From: Candidatus Omnitrophota bacterium
Lineage (GTDB): Bacteria; Omnitrophota; Gorgyraeia; 2-01-FULL-45-10
Assembly (NCBI GenBank): GCA_018823705.1
Contig: JAHJHP010000012.1
Location: 1-49,726 of the forward strand
Length of the DNA stretch: 49,726 bases
Direction of reading: 5' to 3'
The notes beneath the pieces are model-generated. The model saw only the letters and a program-made list of their open reading frames with translations, was not told where the DNA came from and did no database searches. The position numbers and the translations under genes are program-made. Below, in pieces: positions 39,192-45,432 of this stretch (the stretch's first letter is position 1; the number at the start of each line of letters is the position of its first letter).

Positions 39192-39797
39192 ATGGGGCAG
39201 AACGCTAAAATTTCAGAGCTTCCGGCAAATCCGGCTGTCGGAGATATAATATATCGCGCTCCTGCTACATACGGAAGTGATTTTTTTACCGGAGGAACGC
39301 CTAGTGCGAGTAGTGTAGATTTAGCTCCCGCCGCGCAAGCTTTTGACAATAACGCTGGGACTTATTGGGGCACGGGCGGCGCGGCTAATCCATATCCGCA
39401 TTGGGTGAAATATGATCTTGGCGTGGGTGTAGCAAAAATAGCCAGGAGATTAACGATTACGCCTTATAGCGATGTCAGTGGTGGGTGTGTTGGAAATTTT
39501 ACTCTTCATGGCTCAAACGATAATACTAACTGGACGCTTCTATATACAGGCACACACGCTAACAGCGGAACAATAGAAAATTACGACTTTGCCAATACCG
39601 TGGCATATAGATATTACAAAATAACTGTCTCAAGTGCGTATGCATCTAACGGCGACGCTACGCATAATTACGCGCTTATAGTTGAAGCTGAGATAATGGA
39701 ATTTGCCGCAGGCGCAAAATGGCAAAAGTTAGCAATCGGCACAAGCGGCCAAACGCTTAAAGTTGCGGCAACGCTTCTGCCGGCCTGGACAACGTAA
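39192..39797 (+). CDS. discoidin (F5/8 type C)-domain protein, putative receptor-binding spike
   Basis: 201 aa. After a short attachment segment (MGQNAKISELPANPAVGDII) comes a discoidin-type carbohydrate-binding domain (about 32-172): AAQAFDNNAGTYWGTGG, HWVKYDLG, ITPYSDV, FTLHGSNDNTNWTLLYTG and YRYYKITVSSAY, with the usual W and the strand order of the family. It would bind glycans on the host surface; it sits just after a candidate vertex protein and before a coiled-coil protein. A receptor-binding role is inferred. Confidence 0.8.
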   Translation: MGQNAKISELPANPAVGDIIYRAPATYGSDFFTGGTPSASSVDLAPAAQAFDNNAGTYWGTGGAANPYPHWVKYDLGVGVAKIARRLTITPYSDVSGGCVGNFTLHGSNDNTNWTLLYTGTHANSGTIENYDFANTVAYRYYKITVSSAYASNGDATHNYALIVEAEIMEFAAGAKWQKLAIGTSGQTLKVAATLLPAWTT

Positions 39798-39806
39798 AGG
39801 AGCTAT

Positions 39807-40037
39807 ATGATCGATCTTATTGATAAGAGTAAAAATATCGGGGTTAATACTTTGATCGATAAAATAAACGAAGTTATTCTAAAAATCGATCAAGATTTAA
39901 AGGCTAAAAGCGATAAAATATCGGCGATAGAAACAAACGTAGTCGCTATCGATCAGGATCTAAAAGAAAAAACCGATAAAATATCAGCAATACAAATAGA
40001 TGTGGCCGCTATTAAAGCAGTTGAGCCTATAACATGA
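39807..40037 (+). CDS. coiled-coil protein, 76 aa
   Basis: Two copies of a 22-aa unit (IDQDLKAKSDKISAIE and IDQDLKEKTDKISAIQ), giving a rigid coiled coil, preceded by an N-terminal hydrophobic-charged section (DLIDKSKNIGVNTLIDKINEV). A short trimeric or dimeric stalk for a spike is possible. It begins 10 bp after the discoidin gene. Confidence 0.65.
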   Translation: MIDLIDKSKNIGVNTLIDKINEVILKIDQDLKAKSDKISAIETNVVAIDQDLKEKTDKISAIQIDVAAIKAVEPIT

Positions 40038-40070
40038 TAAGGCAAGTCAGCAGGAGGCCTTAGATAATTT

Positions 40071-40235
40071 ATGATATCAAAGACAAGGCTCCGCGTTGTT
40101 ATGGCTTCGGCAGTTGTCTATTTTTTCGTTACGATGATACTACGCCGATTCGTTCCGGATAACCTTCTCGGCGAACCGGCCAAGCCGTTAACGATTAAAA
40201 CCCTGGCCGAAAAAGACGAAGGAGCCTCCGCGTAA
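40071..40235 (+). CDS. small membrane protein, 54 aa
   Basis: ATG at 40071 follows CAGGAGG. One membrane helix (about 8-24) after a basic N-terminus (MISKTRLR), then a polar tail. Stop and next start overlap (TAATG). No family. Confidence 0.6.
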   Translation: MISKTRLRVVMASAVVYFFVTMILRRFVPDNLLGEPAKPLTIKTLAEKDEGASA

Positions 40236-40552
40236 TGAATATATTCGATACGGTATACGCGATAATGAATCCGGCACAGCTCGGCATACAGGCCGGAGCC
40301 TCAACAGCAAAGCAGATCCTACCGGAACCGGAGTGGATCCTCACTCCCTACACCGAAGAACGCATGAAACAGATAGACCCTGCCAAATATCAACAGCTCG
40401 TAAAAGAATACGGAACCTTACAAGCGGACACACGCGGCGCATACGCGCAAGCCCTTAATCCTATTCCGGCACTTTCAGATATAAGTAAGTATGTATTGAT
40501 CGGCGTTGTGGCAGTCGCGGTAATAGTCCTGTTCATAAAGAAAGGAAAATAA
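40235..40552 (+). CDS. C-tail-anchored virion protein candidate, 105 aa
   Basis: Soluble body with Pro/Tyr/Gln-rich stretch (about 1-80) and a C-terminal membrane helix (about 84-100) ending IKKGK, as in the 191-aa and 155-aa proteins. The codons for the K-G-K end act as an AAAGGA ribosome site for the next start two bases later. Confidence 0.65.
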   Translation: MNIFDTVYAIMNPAQLGIQAGASTAKQILPEPEWILTPYTEERMKQIDPAKYQQLVKEYGTLQADTRGAYAQALNPIPALSDISKYVLIGVVAVAVIVLFIKKGK

Positions 40553-40553
40553 C

Positions 40554-40658
40554 ATGATGAAATTTTTTATCGGAATGTTTGTCGGCGCGGCAATAGTCTA
40601 TGTTTTCTACCCTCTTATAAAGAACTCGCTGAATAAGCTATTCCGGCAGAACGATTAA
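40554..40658 (+). CDS. tiny membrane protein, 34 aa
   Basis: MMKFFIGMFVGAAIVYVFYP and a short basic tail; essentially one transmembrane helix. Start lies 2 bp after the preceding stop. No family. Size and helix resemble small membrane proteins of tailless viruses. Confidence 0.6.
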   Translation: MMKFFIGMFVGAAIVYVFYPLIKNSLNKLFRQND

Positions 40659-40661
40659 GCC

Positions 40662-40976
40662 GTGGCCGAATCTTTTGAACTCGGCAAAGTCTTTTCAGTT
40701 AAAGGCTGGTATCAGTTTATCGGTATCATAGCGCGGATCGCGCTGATAGCCCTTTTTGTCCTGGCCTTCCTATTCGTATATAGCCTATTCGCTCCGAAAA
40801 AACCGTCCGTCCAGCAGAACCAGCCGCAGATCACCGGAGATCATGCCGCGGTAACCAATAACTACATACAGAATAAGGAAGCCGGAGCCTGGGAAGCTGG
40901 CGGCCATGCCGGAGTGATCCGGCTGGGCGATCAGAACGGCGGCTATGCCGGACTTGAACTTAAAAGGAGATTTTAA
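40662..40976 (+). CDS. membrane-anchored protein, 104 aa
   Basis: Start GTG at 40662, 4 bp after the preceding stop. One membrane helix at about residues 19-43, then a Pro/Gln-rich linker and a Gly/Asn-rich end (HAAVTNNYIQNKEAGAWEAG, GLELKRRF). No family recognised. Type II orientation is likely. Confidence 0.6.
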   Translation: MAESFELGKVFSVKGWYQFIGIIARIALIALFVLAFLFVYSLFAPKKPSVQQNQPQITGDHAAVTNNYIQNKEAGAWEAGGHAGVIRLGDQNGGYAGLELKRRF

Positions 40977-40978
40977 CC

Positions 40979-41158
40979 ATGCCGGAAGCTCCAGCATATA
41001 GCTTTGATACGCCACTCGGAAAGATCAAGATACAATGCCGGAAAGACGACAGCCATTTTTATTGCCATGTCAATTCGCCGTTTTATAAGAACGAAATCAA
41101 GTTTGAAAAGGCCAAATTGACAGAAGGAGTGCTGAAATTCGTTGAATGGCTAAAATAG
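40979..41158 (+). CDS. hypothetical small protein, 59 aa
   Basis: ATG at 40979 follows AAAAGGAG. The product is soluble, with one cysteine pair (C22, C31) and a basic, aromatic core (KIKIQCRKDDSHFYCHVNSPF). No family recognised. Confidence 0.55.
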   Translation: MPEAPAYSFDTPLGKIKIQCRKDDSHFYCHVNSPFYKNEIKFEKAKLTEGVLKFVEWLK

Positions 41159-41240
41159 GCGTTTTTAGCGTTCACCGTCGGAGAAGTGTATCGTTTAAAC
41201 GCTATTAGAGGCACGATCTAAGGACACCGAAGGGTAACAC

Positions 41241-41435
41241 ATGGCTGAAAATACGGTATATGTCCACATGAGGACAAAAGACATTGAGATCCTCTGTAAG
41301 TGTGGCGGCAAGACATATCCGGTCGCGCATTTACTCGCTCATAGCGTAATAGAGGTTAGCGTGTTCTGCCGGAAGTGCGGCGCCATGGTAAAACAGTATA
41401 ACAGAATGATCCAACAACGAAGGCCACATGATTAA
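41241..41435 (+). CDS. zinc-ribbon-like protein, 64 aa
   Basis: Residues 19-21 are CKC and about 43-46 are CRKC, a pair of cysteine knuckles spaced as in a zinc ribbon. ATG at 41241 follows GAAGGG. No family recognised; overlaps the next gene start by 8 bp. Confidence 0.6.
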   Translation: MAENTVYVHMRTKDIEILCKCGGKTYPVAHLLAHSVIEVSVFCRKCGAMVKQYNRMIQQRRPHD

Positions 41436-41667
41436 CAACCTTATGAAAAAAATAGCCTGTAATCCTTTATCATGCCTGGCGGCGTATCTTATCATTATGG
41501 GTATGCTGATCGCTCCGATATATGTGCGAATGGATAAGCTCGATGATAAGATCGGGAAGATCTACGAATACATGATAACCGGCCATAGGAGCCTCGATCT
41601 CGCTTCCGCGCTACCCTCTCCCCTAAATCTCGCCTTTGCGCGTAACCAGCCGCGCCCTACACAGTAA
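41428..41667 (+). CDS. membrane protein, 79 aa
   Basis: Membrane helix at about residues 14-31 (PLSCLAAYLIIMGMLIAP) preceded by a basic N-terminus, then a short charged helix (RMDKLDDKIGKIYEYM) and a Pro/Ala-rich end. Could be holin-like, but a single helix does not prove it. The last gene of the + strand virion region; 176 bp without a gene follows. Confidence 0.55.
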   Translation: MINNLMKKIACNPLSCLAAYLIIMGMLIAPIYVRMDKLDDKIGKIYEYMITGHRSLDLASALPSPLNLAFARNQPRPTQ

Positions 41668-41790
41668 GCCAGCCTATCCAGGAGTAGTGTTAAACTTTTT
41701 TTCACTTCTCCCCTGCCGCGAGATCTCTTTCTGCTCCGTCGGAAAAAATAAAGTATCAGATCGTTTTTAACTTTTTATCCTAACAAACCC

Positions 41791-41818
41791 TTGACAAAAG
41801 CCAGATATGTGGTATATT
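41791..41818 (+). promoter_or_regulatory. promoter of the excisionase-type gene
   Basis: TTGACA at 41791-41796, 16-bp spacer, TATATT at 41813-41818, 26 bp upstream of the gene start. Confidence 0.65.
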
Positions 41819-41843
41819 ATTTTCAAAAGCAAGGAGAACGAAC

Positions 41844-42098
41844 ATGAGCGAAATTAAGGAGAGGGGGGGTGAGAAAAAAATGGAGTTGGATATTCTATAT
41901 ACGAAAGAAGATATAGCGCGAAGATATACACTCGAGTTGACTACTCTTAATAACTGGGTATCACAGGGAAAAATCCCTTATGCCAAGATTGGCAAGAAAG
42001 TTTTATTCCCAGCCAGAGAGATCGAGAGGTGGGAGAAGCAGAGATTTCGGCCTGCTATCAAAACCACAGAGTTAACGAGCGTTATCAAAAGTGAGTAG
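41844..42098 (+). CDS. excisionase/MerR-type helix-turn-helix protein
   Basis: 84 aa with an excisionase-family (winged helix, Helix_turn_helix_17) domain at about 15-65: LYTKEDIARRYTLELTTLNN, WVSQGKIPYAKIGKKVLF and PAREIERW. Such proteins bend DNA in excision or repress genes. Its gene ends just before attR, a usual place for a directionality or repressor gene. No recombinase accompanies it, so it might assist XerCD in excision or act as the master regulator. Start at 41844 has AAGGAG; ATG at 41880 is an alternative. Confidence 0.85.
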   Translation: MSEIKERGGEKKMELDILYTKEDIARRYTLELTTLNNWVSQGKIPYAKIGKKVLFPAREIERWEKQRFRPAIKTTELTSVIKSE

Positions 42099-42117
42099 TA
42101 TATATCTTATGTTAACT
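42090..42117. other. dif-like hybrid site (attR)
   Basis: Same 11-6-11 layout: left arm AGTGAGTAGTA, centre TATATC, right arm TTATGTTAACT. The centre and right arm are identical to attL; the left arm keeps only 5 of 11 bases. This is the pattern expected when a phage attP with a degenerate XerC arm has recombined with chromosomal dif. Confidence 0.8.
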
Positions 42118-42222
42118 AGCCAAGCACAAAGGTAATAACCTAACCTATTGCTATGCCGCCTGTTATGATTATATACGGATTACCTGTTGATAAGCTCATC
42201 TTCTTGATCTGCTTGCGGAGAC

Positions 42223-42594
42223 TTATGAGGTTTTTTGCTGCGATTGATTATCTGCAACGTTTATTGATTCGATCACGAATTCTTTGCTATATGCCATATC
42301 CAGATCCGAATCATTACACTTAACACATCTGGTCGTTGGTTTATCTATCTGAAAAGCATGTTTACAGGTGCGGCATGTCAGTTCTATCTTTAAGACCTTG
42401 ATATTAAGGCCTATTTTATCAAGCTCCGTGCCTTTTGTCATGACCCTGAAGGTCTCTGTGAGAGTTTCGGGTTTGACGTGGCTTAAAGGGCTTAATGCGG
42501 CGTTTATAGACGTTATTCTGGAGCCATTTGGGATGCTGTTTTGCTTAATATTCAACGCTCTTACAATCTCTTTTGCAAAGGTCAGATCATGCAT
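42223..42594 (-). CDS. hypA: hydrogenase nickel-insertion protein HypA
   Basis: 123 aa. HypA binds nickel through the conserved N-terminal MH (Met1-His2) and zinc through two CxxC pairs (C74/C77 and C90/C93), all present. It delivers nickel to [NiFe]-hydrogenase with HypB. No hydrogenase, hypB or other hyp gene is in the window. First gene on - to the right of the provirus. The stop lies close to attR; 124 bp separate them. Confidence 0.92.
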   Translation of the reverse strand: MHDLTFAKEIVRALNIKQNSIPNGSRITSINAALSPLSHVKPETLTETFRVMTKGTELDKIGLNIKVLKIELTCRTCKHAFQIDKPTTRCVKCNDSDLDMAYSKEFVIESINVADNQSQQKTS

Positions 42595-42605
42595 TTTTAG
42601 CCCTC

Positions 42606-42998
42606 CTAAATCGCTATTTTTGAGCGGATCTCTTCAGGTATTCTCGTGGGCCTCAGGCTTCCATTTACACAGGCCCAGACCGCCTTACAAATGACTAAAG
42701 TGGACTCCCCCCTCTTTATCTCCTGTATGAAGGTAAGAGAGGCATTGCCCACTTTTTCAGGCCTGGTAAATACCCGGATTAAATCACCGTATCTGGCAGG
42801 GCTCTTATAGTCGATCTCGAGGCGTACCACAGGAAATAGTACGCTTTTCTTCGCGTACCCTACCAGGTCTATGCCAATTGAGCGGAAATACTCCGTGCGG
42901 GCTTCCTCAAGATGCTTTAAATAAGCGCCGTAATACACGACGCCTCCGGCATCCGTATCGTGGTAGTATATCCTTTTTTCCAGGTAAGGGTTCTTCAT
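42606..42998 (-). CDS. YbgC-family acyl-CoA thioesterase
   Basis: 130 aa hotdog-fold enzyme. The family signature DTDAGGVVYYGAYLKHLEEAR (about 14-34) with its catalytic Asp is clear. YbgC acts on short-chain acyl-CoA or acyl-ACP and is often linked to tol-pal; here it overlaps the protease gene by 4 bp instead and lies upstream of hypA. Substrate unknown. Its start is at 42998, the end of the overlap with the M50 gene. Confidence 0.9.
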   Translation of the reverse strand: MKNPYLEKRIYYHDTDAGGVVYYGAYLKHLEEARTEYFRSIGIDLVGYAKKSVLFPVVRLEIDYKSPARYGDLIRVFTRPEKVGNASLTFIQEIKRGESTLVICKAVWACVNGSLRPTRIPEEIRSKIAI

Positions 42999-43621
42999 AT
43001 GCTCAGTATAAGTTTTATGAACGTCAGTATGGCGTTCTGTGTAGATATTATAATCGGATCGAGCATCCTTGTAAATAATAAAGCGAATATTATCAATATG
43101 CCGTACGGCTCGATCTTTACCAGCGCCCCCTGGGCTTTTTCCGGCAATATTCCATAGAGTATTCTTGAGCCGTCAAGTGGAGGTATAGGAATAAGATTAA
43201 ACGACGCCAGAATGATATTTACCTTAGTCATTACTACGAGGACCATCGTAATGATCGGGTTGGCGGTTACAACTTTGAACTGAAGCAGTAAGATGGATAT
43301 GGTGGCGAGGGCTATATTTGTAACGCAACCGGCAAGAGATACACATATCAAGCCCACCCTGAAATTTCTCAGTTTTGAGTAAACGACAGGTACGGGTTTT
43401 GCCCACCCGAATCCTACCAAAAAGAGCGCCAGTGTTCCTATCGGATCCAGGTGGACAAGCGGACTAAGGGAGAGCCTTCCGGTGCGTTTTGCGGTATCAT
43501 CGCCGAAAAAGTATGCGACCCAGCCGTGAGATACTTCGTGCAATATCACTGAGTACAGAAGCGGAACCACCAGTAATATAAACGCGATGGGATCCTTGAA
43601 TAATAGTGACGACAGGCCCAT
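42995..43621 (-). CDS. M50 site-2-type membrane zinc protease
   Basis: 208 aa from ATG at 43621 (an upstream in-frame extension to 43762 overlaps the SYLF gene and lacks the family pattern). Seen: HEVSH at 28-32, the zinc-binding HExxH in a transmembrane helix, and the third ligand region FNLIPIPPLDGS (about 141-152, with D150). About five membrane helices. It belongs to the small S2P/FpaP-like group of proteases with unknown substrates. A 4-bp overlap with the thioesterase indicates coupling. Confidence 0.88.
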   Translation of the reverse strand: MGLSSLLFKDPIAFILLVVPLLYSVILHEVSHGWVAYFFGDDTAKRTGRLSLSPLVHLDPIGTLALFLVGFGWAKPVPVVYSKLRNFRVGLICVSLAGCVTNIALATISILLLQFKVVTANPIITMVLVVMTKVNIILASFNLIPIPPLDGSRILYGILPEKAQGALVKIEPYGILIIFALLFTRMLDPIIISTQNAILTFIKLILSI

Positions 43622-43637
43622 AGTTGTATAGGTTCCG

Positions 43638-44327
43638 TTATTTTTTGGGATACTTATTGAGGATCTTGAGCAGAGAATCTGCCGATTCAGGCATATTCGC
43701 CATATCCTCAAGTAATATCTGCCTGGCGGAAAAGCTCTTGCCGTAGAGCGCGAAGTTGCCATCCCATTGCTGTGTTATCACGGCGCCTTCCAGCTTCACT
43801 CCCGCGAATAAACCGCGGCTTCTGGAGTATGATAATATGCCGCCCTTCATCTGTATGTCGGTCGATACTTCAGCGGCCCTGCCTACCGGACCTGCCGCAA
43901 CGGATGCGTCAGCGCCAAGCTTGAATTGGCCGTCGAGTATACCGTCAACGCTCCTTCTGTTCATTATAAGCAGCACGAAGTCCGTCGCCTGGCCGCCTAT
44001 CTGCCATCCGAAACTGCCGCCGGCCATCGTGAAGACGGCCGGTGGCGACCAATTACCGGTATCCTTAGCCCTTACCATTATAATGCCCTGGCCGTATTTC
44101 CCGCCGAAAATAAAACCTGCGGAGATGGTGTTCGGGAATATACATATCGCATGACAGCTTCTCAGGAGGTCTTCGGGTATTGACTGGTCCGGCATTTGCT
44201 GTATCTCGCCAAGCACCTGCCCCGCCTCCTTGACGAGTCTCCCCCATCTTGACTCAGCCTGAGCAGAAGGAGACGCACATGACACTATTATAGCGAAAAC
44301 AAGCGCAGTAACGGCAAATCTTCTCAT
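43638..44327 (-). CDS. SYLF-domain (Ysc84-like) secreted protein
   Basis: 229 aa. Signal peptide 1-24 (ending AQA), then a SYLF lipid-binding domain: AICIFPNTISAGFIFGGKYG (about 60-80), AVFTMAGGSFGWQIGGQATDFVLLIMN (about 98-123) and GADASVAAGPVGR (about 138-150). SYLF proteins bind phospholipids or phosphoinositides in the envelope. The 3' end extends to 43638; the M50 gene starts 17 bp inside the same transcript. It has its own promoter (44364-44393). Confidence 0.88.
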   Translation of the reverse strand: MRRFAVTALVFAIIVSCASPSAQAESRWGRLVKEAGQVLGEIQQMPDQSIPEDLLRSCHAICIFPNTISAGFIFGGKYGQGIIMVRAKDTGNWSPPAVFTMAGGSFGWQIGGQATDFVLLIMNRRSVDGILDGQFKLGADASVAAGPVGRAAEVSTDIQMKGGILSYSRSRGLFAGVKLEGAVITQQWDGNFALYGKSFSARQILLEDMANMPESADSLLKILNKYPKK

Positions 44328-44363
44328 CTAATCCCCCTTTTTATTGTCAGTTATATTCATGAC

Positions 44364-44393
44364 ATTATAGATGGTGAGTTGTCTCTGTGTCAA
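44364..44393 (-). promoter_or_regulatory. promoter of the SYLF-M50-YbgC-hypA transcript
   Basis: Read on the - strand: TTGACA (44388-44393), 18-bp spacer, TATAAT (44364-44369), 37 bp upstream of the SYLF start. The four genes behind it are close together, suggesting one operon. Confidence 0.75.
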
Positions 44394-44412
44394 GACGTTA
44401 CGCGTGGTCGTT

Positions 44413-44432
44413 AGCGTAAAATATTTTACGCT
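44413..44432. repeat. 20-bp perfect palindrome in the SYLF/DUF1848 gap
   Basis: AGCGTAAAATATTTTACGCT, exact two-fold symmetry. It lies between the promoter of the SYLF gene and the end of the DUF1848 gene. It could be an operator or a terminator of the DUF1848 transcript. Confidence 0.55.
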
Positions 44433-44448
44433 GCCTTTTATTATAGAA

Positions 44449-45314
44449 TTATTCCATTAGTGACGGTGATTTTATGTTATGACTACTAAAGTTCTTTTTG
44501 GCGGTCGTTATATTGCCTGTAGCATAACAATATTTGCATCCGAAGAGGCACGTGTCATTTACGCCTATATCCTTGAGACTACGCATCCGCATAATTTTCT
44601 TTGGCGGGGGTCTTTTTTCAATATGAGTTTGAGATCTGTTATCTTCGCGATCAGGCCGTCGTCGATACACTTTCCGTGCCTTATGCCGTATTTTTCCAGA
44701 TCCGCTTCTTCCGCGCATGATTGCGCCTCGATCCCCGCTTCGCCTGCCCTCTTTCCGATCCATTTGATAAGCCTGTTATATGCCGATATCTCTCTATCCA
44801 TTCGTGTTGTCATCTTTCTATACGGATCGATAAAACTGATGATCAGCCTGTTAGTATAGTCCTTAAGCCTTTCGATCAAAAAGGATAATCGTTTGACATG
44901 CCATTCAAAAGATATTATATCGGAAAGCAGAATAGGGTCGTAACGCCAGATGACCTTTTCTCTTCCGATCAGTTTGCTTAACTCTTGAAAAGTTTTTACT
45001 GCCCCCTGAACCGGCGGGCTTTTAGGGTCGATAGATCGTGGATAACCTATTATCGTTTGCTGGAAGTAGTACTTATACCCTCCCCTATCCAGCTCCGGGA
45101 GATATTTTATAAGCGGTCTCGGATCGCGCGTCCAGAAGACGATTGCACGGACATCCTGAGGTTTAAGGCTTACGTACGAGACCTGTTTTGCGTTGAACGG
45201 ATTCGGAACGGTACAGTATCCGGCCCTTATCCTATTCATGAACCATTCCGAATAGAAAGCGGGTATATCCGTCCTTCTGCTGACGCTTATTATCTGACTT
45301 GATAGCAGTTTCAT
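44449..45314 (-). pseudogene. DUF1848 iron-sulfur protein, frameshifted
   Basis: DUF1848 family member. The main frame (44565-45314) carries ISVSRRTDIPAFYSEWFMNR, VFWTRDP and the C-terminal CGCV, but ends early; the -1 frame carries SLKDIGVNDTCLFGCKYCYATGN, the family's C-terminal CxxxCxxC iron-sulfur motif. The frames meet at about 44579-44582: a GTAGTC on the coding strand where GTAAGTC would give CGCV-SLKDIG. So one base is missing. Restored length is about 288 aa, the family's normal size. Either a recent pseudogene or a sequencing error. Confidence 0.85.
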
Positions 45315-45377
45315 TGCCCCAGTATACGCCTCCAGGTAACTATATTCAACTCTCTCTAAAGATCGGTGGTTGCGAGC

Positions 45378-45405
45378 TTGCCTTTGGGTATTAATATGAT
45401 ATACT
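45378..45405 (+). promoter_or_regulatory. promoter of glgC
   Basis: TTGCCT at 45378-45383, 16-bp spacer, TATACT at 45400-45405, 27 bp upstream of the start. Confidence 0.55.
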
Positions 45406-45432
45406 TAAAGCATTAAAATAAAGGAAAAAAAG

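Larger units (their letters stand above)
32322..42118. mobile_element. integrated tailless DJR-type provirus, dif-inserted, about 9.8 kb
   Basis: Boundaries are the 19-bp perfect direct repeat ATATATCTTATGTTAACTA at 32322-32340 and 42100-42118. Inside, all genes are on + and tightly packed with 1-4 bp overlaps: replication protein with internal iterons, glycosyltransferase-like protein, packaging ATPase, DJR-type capsid protein, discoidin protein, many small membrane proteins and, at the right end, an excisionase-type regulator. There is no integrase, recombinase, terminase, portal or tail gene. Circular size would be about 9.8 kb, close to corticovirus PM2 (about 10 kb). Family assignment rests on the ATPase and the capsid pattern; the Xer mode rests on the repeat. 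Confidence 0.85.

Noticed and set aside
41166-41204. TAGCGTT/AACGCTA inverted repeat in the provirus gap
   Set aside because: Arms are only 7 bp with a 25-nt loop; could easily occur by chance.
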